Part shown: piece after piece, positions 61,201-63,190 of the stretch
Numbering within the stretch: position 1 is the first letter of the stretch
Layout: each line of letters starts with the position of its first letter
Source: an uncultured Shimia sp.
GTDB taxonomy: Bacteria > Pseudomonadota > Alphaproteobacteria > Rhodobacterales > Rhodobacteraceae
Length of the DNA: 63,190 nucleotides
Assembly: GCF_913054185.1 (NCBI RefSeq)
Contig: NZ_CAJXIV010000013.1
Location: 1-63,190, forward strand
Reading direction: 5' to 3'
The notes under the pieces: generated by a model
The model's database searches: none
Seen by the model: the letters and a program-made list of their open reading frames with translations, nothing else
What the model was told of the DNA's origin: nothing
Position numbers and translations under genes: made by a program

Positions 61201-61290
61201 AAAAAAAAGCGCCCAAGAGGGACCTTGGGCGCAAGTTCGGAACGAGGGACAGTGAAGGGAAACACGGAAGCTCCGTAGTCCGTGTCTCTT
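61201..61290 (-). ncRNA. Candidate small RNA or 3' leader/terminator region
   Basis: Minus strand: a hairpin with 7-bp arms (61279-61285 and 61262-61268), a 30-base unpaired linker, then a perfect 9-bp stem GCGCCCAAG...CTTGGGCGC (61209-61232) and eight U residues (61208-61201). The hairpin, linker and intrinsic terminator make a compact sRNA-like unit, with possible TTTACA-type promoter about 45 bases upstream. Alternatively it is the terminator of the zinc-ribbon gene at 61379-61738. Confidence 0.4.
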
Positions 61291-61378
61291 ACATCACTAC
61301 GTATGTTCGCAGAATTGGATGTAAAGACCGTGCGAGATTCTCATGAACAAGTGGTTAACAGATTGGGCAGATATCCGC

Positions 61379-61738
61379 TCAATCAAAGATATCCTCAATC
61401 ACGTCAAACACATCTTCAAACAGGTCCTTGGCCCATTTCCCGCGTTTCTTCTTGGTTTTTTTCTTCTTGAGGTTGGGCGCACTTTTCCAATGTGGCTTGG
61501 CGTTGGCGGCACGTTTGTCCGATTTATGCGCCACTTTGCCTTTGGACTTTGGGGTACGGATGGGATGCGCAAAATGCGCCGGATCCTTGCCCGACGCCGG
61601 GCGTGGCATTTGTTTAAGATTGTGCAGAGGCGCGCCACACTTGCTGCAGGCCAGTTCATGGCGGGTGTCGCCAGCCAACACCAACGCGGCGCGGGCACCA
61701 CAATAACAGCAGGTGGCAATTTTGGATGGATGTGAAAT
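61379..61738 (-). CDS. Zinc-ribbon protein with a basic C-terminal tail; likely ATT start
   Basis: 119 residues if read from ATT at 61738. The first knuckle CCYCGARAALVLAGDTRHELACSKCGAPLHNLKQMPR (CxxC...CxxC) fits a rubredoxin-like zinc ribbon, then a basic Lys-rich linker (NLKKKKTKKKRGKW) and an acidic end DLFEDVFDVIEDIFD. No ATG, GTG or TTG precedes the first CxxC in this frame. AGGGAG lies 6 bases before the ATT; a CTG at 61753 is the only other option. A TTG at 61684 would delete the first CxxC. Function unknown. Confidence 0.65.
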   Translation of the reverse strand: MSHPSKIATCCYCGARAALVLAGDTRHELACSKCGAPLHNLKQMPRPASGKDPAHFAHPIRTPKSKGKVAHKSDKRAANAKPHWKSAPNLKKKKTKKKRGKWAKDLFEDVFDVIEDIFD

Positions 61739-61836
61739 GACGCTCTCCCTCAGCTATAGCACTGCCCAATCCCATCTAGGCACGCGGAGGCTCTGTTGGG
61801 AGCCTCCGGCGGGAATTTTTCAGAACGTGTAGGGGA

Positions 61837-62622
61837 TCAGGTTTTGCGTGGCAAAGACGCATACAGCGCCACGGCAGCGGCGTTGGACACATTCAATGAG
61901 CCAAAGGCATCCGCAAAGTCAATTTTCACCAGTTGATCCACGGTCTCTTTGGTTTTTTGGCGCAAGCCCGGCCCTTCGGCCCCCAGCACCAGCGCAATAG
62001 GTGCATCGTGTCGGTCTGCCAGCGCTGTTTCGATTGTTGCCTCAGCTTCGCCATCCAGGCCCAACACAAGATAACCTATGCTTTGCAGCTCAGTGATTGT
62101 GTCAGCCAGGTTGCGTAGACGCAGATAGGGCTGGCGCTCGAGCGCGCCGCTGGCGGTTTTGGCCAAGGCGCCAGTTTCCGGGGCAGAGTTGTGACGGGTG
62201 CCAATCACGGCCAAAGCGCCAAAGACTTCGGCGGAGCGCAAAATGGCGCCCACATTGTGCGGGTCGGTCACCCGGTCCAGCAGGATCAGGCGCTGAGGGC
62301 GATCATCGTCGGCAATCGCCACGTCCGACAGTTTGCCCCAGTTCAACGGCTTCACCTCAAGTGCGGCGCCCTGGTGCACAGACTGCGGATCGAGCGGCGC
62401 GTTGAACTTGCGTGGATCCACTTCCTCAGGCGTCATCCCGGACTCAGCAATGGCTTCCGCCAGCTTGTTGGCGGCATTTTTGGTCACGATAAGGCGCAGC
62501 TTTTCCCGCTTGGGATTCGCCAAAGCGTCGCGCACCGCATGCAGGCCAAACAACCAGACGGTTTCCGCCGCATCTTTGCGTTTCTGCTGTTCTTTTTGCA
62601 CGACCCATTTGGGTTTTTTCAT
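61837..62622 (-). CDS. rlmB: 23S rRNA (guanosine-2'-O-)-methyltransferase
   Basis: 261 residues from the ATG at 62622 (MKKPKWVVQKEQQKRKDAAETVWLFGLHAVRDAL). N-terminal L30e-like RNA-binding substrate domain, then SpoU/TrmH core: LILLDRVTDPHNVGAILRSAEVFG, ALVLGAEGPGLRQKTKETVDQLVKI and FGSLNVSNAAAVALYASL (knot motifs). It methylates G2251 in the ribosomal P loop. Upstream in-frame codons run into the opposite-strand tRNA and are not part of the gene. Confidence 0.93.
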   Translation of the reverse strand: MKKPKWVVQKEQQKRKDAAETVWLFGLHAVRDALANPKREKLRLIVTKNAANKLAEAIAESGMTPEEVDPRKFNAPLDPQSVHQGAALEVKPLNWGKLSDVAIADDDRPQRLILLDRVTDPHNVGAILRSAEVFGALAVIGTRHNSAPETGALAKTASGALERQPYLRLRNLADTITELQSIGYLVLGLDGEAEATIETALADRHDAPIALVLGAEGPGLRQKTKETVDQLVKIDFADAFGSLNVSNAAAVALYASLPRKT

Positions 62623-62759
62623 CGCTCTGACACCTTCAAAATAAAGAGGGTTCACCAATGCGGAAAAGAAGCGGCCTCTGCAAGGTATTTTGTGGTTGAC
62701 GGCCCCAGCCCATGCCAATAAATACCCCTCACACCGAGGCCAGCGCGCCTCAGGAAAGT

Positions 62760-62843
62760 GGGCGACAGGCCGCAAGGTGTGGCAGGGGACTGTAACTCCC
62801 TCGCGGAGACGCACGCCTGGTTCGATTCCAGGGTCGCCCACCA
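62760..62843 (+). tRNA. tRNA-Tyr (GTA)
   Basis: 84 bases including CCA. Acceptor GGGCGAC/GTCGCCC, D-arm with GCC...GGC, anticodon stem GGGGA/TCCCT around CTGTAAC with anticodon GTA at 62792-62794, long type II variable arm (GCGGAGACGC) and T-arm CCTGG-TTCGATT-CCAGG. The encoded CCA is present. The long variable arm is characteristic of bacterial tRNA-Tyr. Confidence 0.96.
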
Positions 62844-63069
62844 CTTTCCCTCTCCCGATGAAAACCGTGGCGCCAAAATCGGCTCTTCACGACCCGGCCG
62901 GTGCGCCAAGACCACACTTTTTTGACCAAAAACTAGGGAAACACACTGTTTCCACCCGAATATTAGTTAACGGCGATCCATTCGTTGAATGCAACCGCTT
63001 AGCGTGTATAGGCAAACCAGTGATTTCTTTAAAAATCATTACCTTGTGCGTTAGAAGGACTGTCGTTCC

Positions 63070-63190
63070 ATGCTACTTACCCTATTGTTGAGCACATCCG
63101 CATTGGCACTGGGTGCCATGGTTGTCACCCCGCAGAGCGATGATGATGTTGAAGGCCCGGATGCCATCACTCCACCGCTGGAACCCACAT
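63070..63190 (+). CDS. Secreted protein, N-terminal part (cut by the window end)
   Basis: ATG at 63070 preceded by GAAGGA. The 40 visible residues start MLLTLLLSTSALALGAMVVTP, a likely signal or membrane-anchor segment, then an acidic stretch QSDDDVEGPDAITPPLEPT. The remainder lies outside the window; no function can be assigned. The gap before it (62844-63069) contains an AT-rich stretch that may be its promoter. Confidence 0.55.
   Translation, partial: MLLTLLLSTSALALGAMVVTPQSDDDVEGPDAITPPLEPT

Noticed and set aside
62652..62915. Minus-strand open frame reading GDPGIEPG and WATLESNQACVSARE-like peptides
   Set aside because: These are the familiar false proteins made by translating the antisense of a tRNA; the tRNA-Tyr on the plus strand explains the sequence.

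Overview
The window is chromosomal DNA from an alphaproteobacterium of the order Rhodobacterales, most likely the Roseobacter group. This rests on moderately high GC, a thyA-folA pair, SdhE next to a small XRE regulator, a homodimeric-type AceE with a lipoyl-carrying dihydrolipoyl dehydrogenase, a fused allantoinase/OHCU decarboxylase, and many short proteins typical of the group. There is no rRNA operon, CRISPR array, prophage or insertion sequence. One tRNA (Tyr, GTA) lies near the right end. Genes are dense on both strands, and no stretch above about 300 bases lacks a gene.

Left part (1-9.1 kb): the 3' end of a gamma-glutamylputrescine synthetase-like gene and its FAD oxidoreductase partner, a DegT-type aminotransferase, an LLM flavin enzyme, two alpha/beta hydrolases, a VOC protein and thrS. 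A small membrane-protein gene, translationally coupled to the first hydrolase, is broken by a TGA.

The most notable system is at 9.29-12.2 kb. Two tandem secreted DUF2282 precursors with four conserved cysteines are followed by a DUF692 (MNIO) oxidase, a DUF2063 partner and a DoxX membrane protein. This is the layout of a bufferin cluster, a copper-binding RiPP family with cysteines converted to thiooxazoles. A perfect 14-bp palindrome resembling a MerR/CueR-type site lies upstream, and a strong hairpin separates the two precursor genes.

Middle part (12-37.4 kb): an ArsC-like reductase divergent from a cold-shock gene with a nested-hairpin leader, thyA-folA, gloA coupled to two DUF1194 genes, an LdtR-like MarR regulator, sdhE/XRE, an aspartate-type aminotransferase, a MATE pump, ppk2, an orphan periplasmic binding protein, parE and a run of poorly known secreted proteins (a zinc-protease-like lipoprotein, a PA14-like protein, a tiny Cys/His-rich protein). 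Then come gph, a LysR regulator and a purine-degradation operon (fused allantoinase/OHCU decarboxylase, ureidoglycolate lyase, NCS2 permease). Guanine deaminase is at 48.6 kb.

Right part (37.5-63.2 kb): the pyruvate dehydrogenase operon aceE-aceF-lpdA behind two palindromes, an SLC13/RCK transporter, a YmdB-type phosphoesterase, 5-formyl-THF cyclo-ligase, mgtE, guaD, and a scattered histidine cluster (hisB, hisH, hisA, hisF, hisE) interrupted by regulator/effector pairs (TetR/DUF2306, AraC/peroxiredoxin-like). It ends with a hybrid histidine kinase, a CoA-binding protein, a zinc-ribbon protein, rlmB, tRNA-Tyr and the start of a secreted-protein gene. Two genes (near 50.3 and 61.7 kb) seem to need non-standard start codons (ATA, ATT). 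Function calls come from reading protein motifs; no database search was run.
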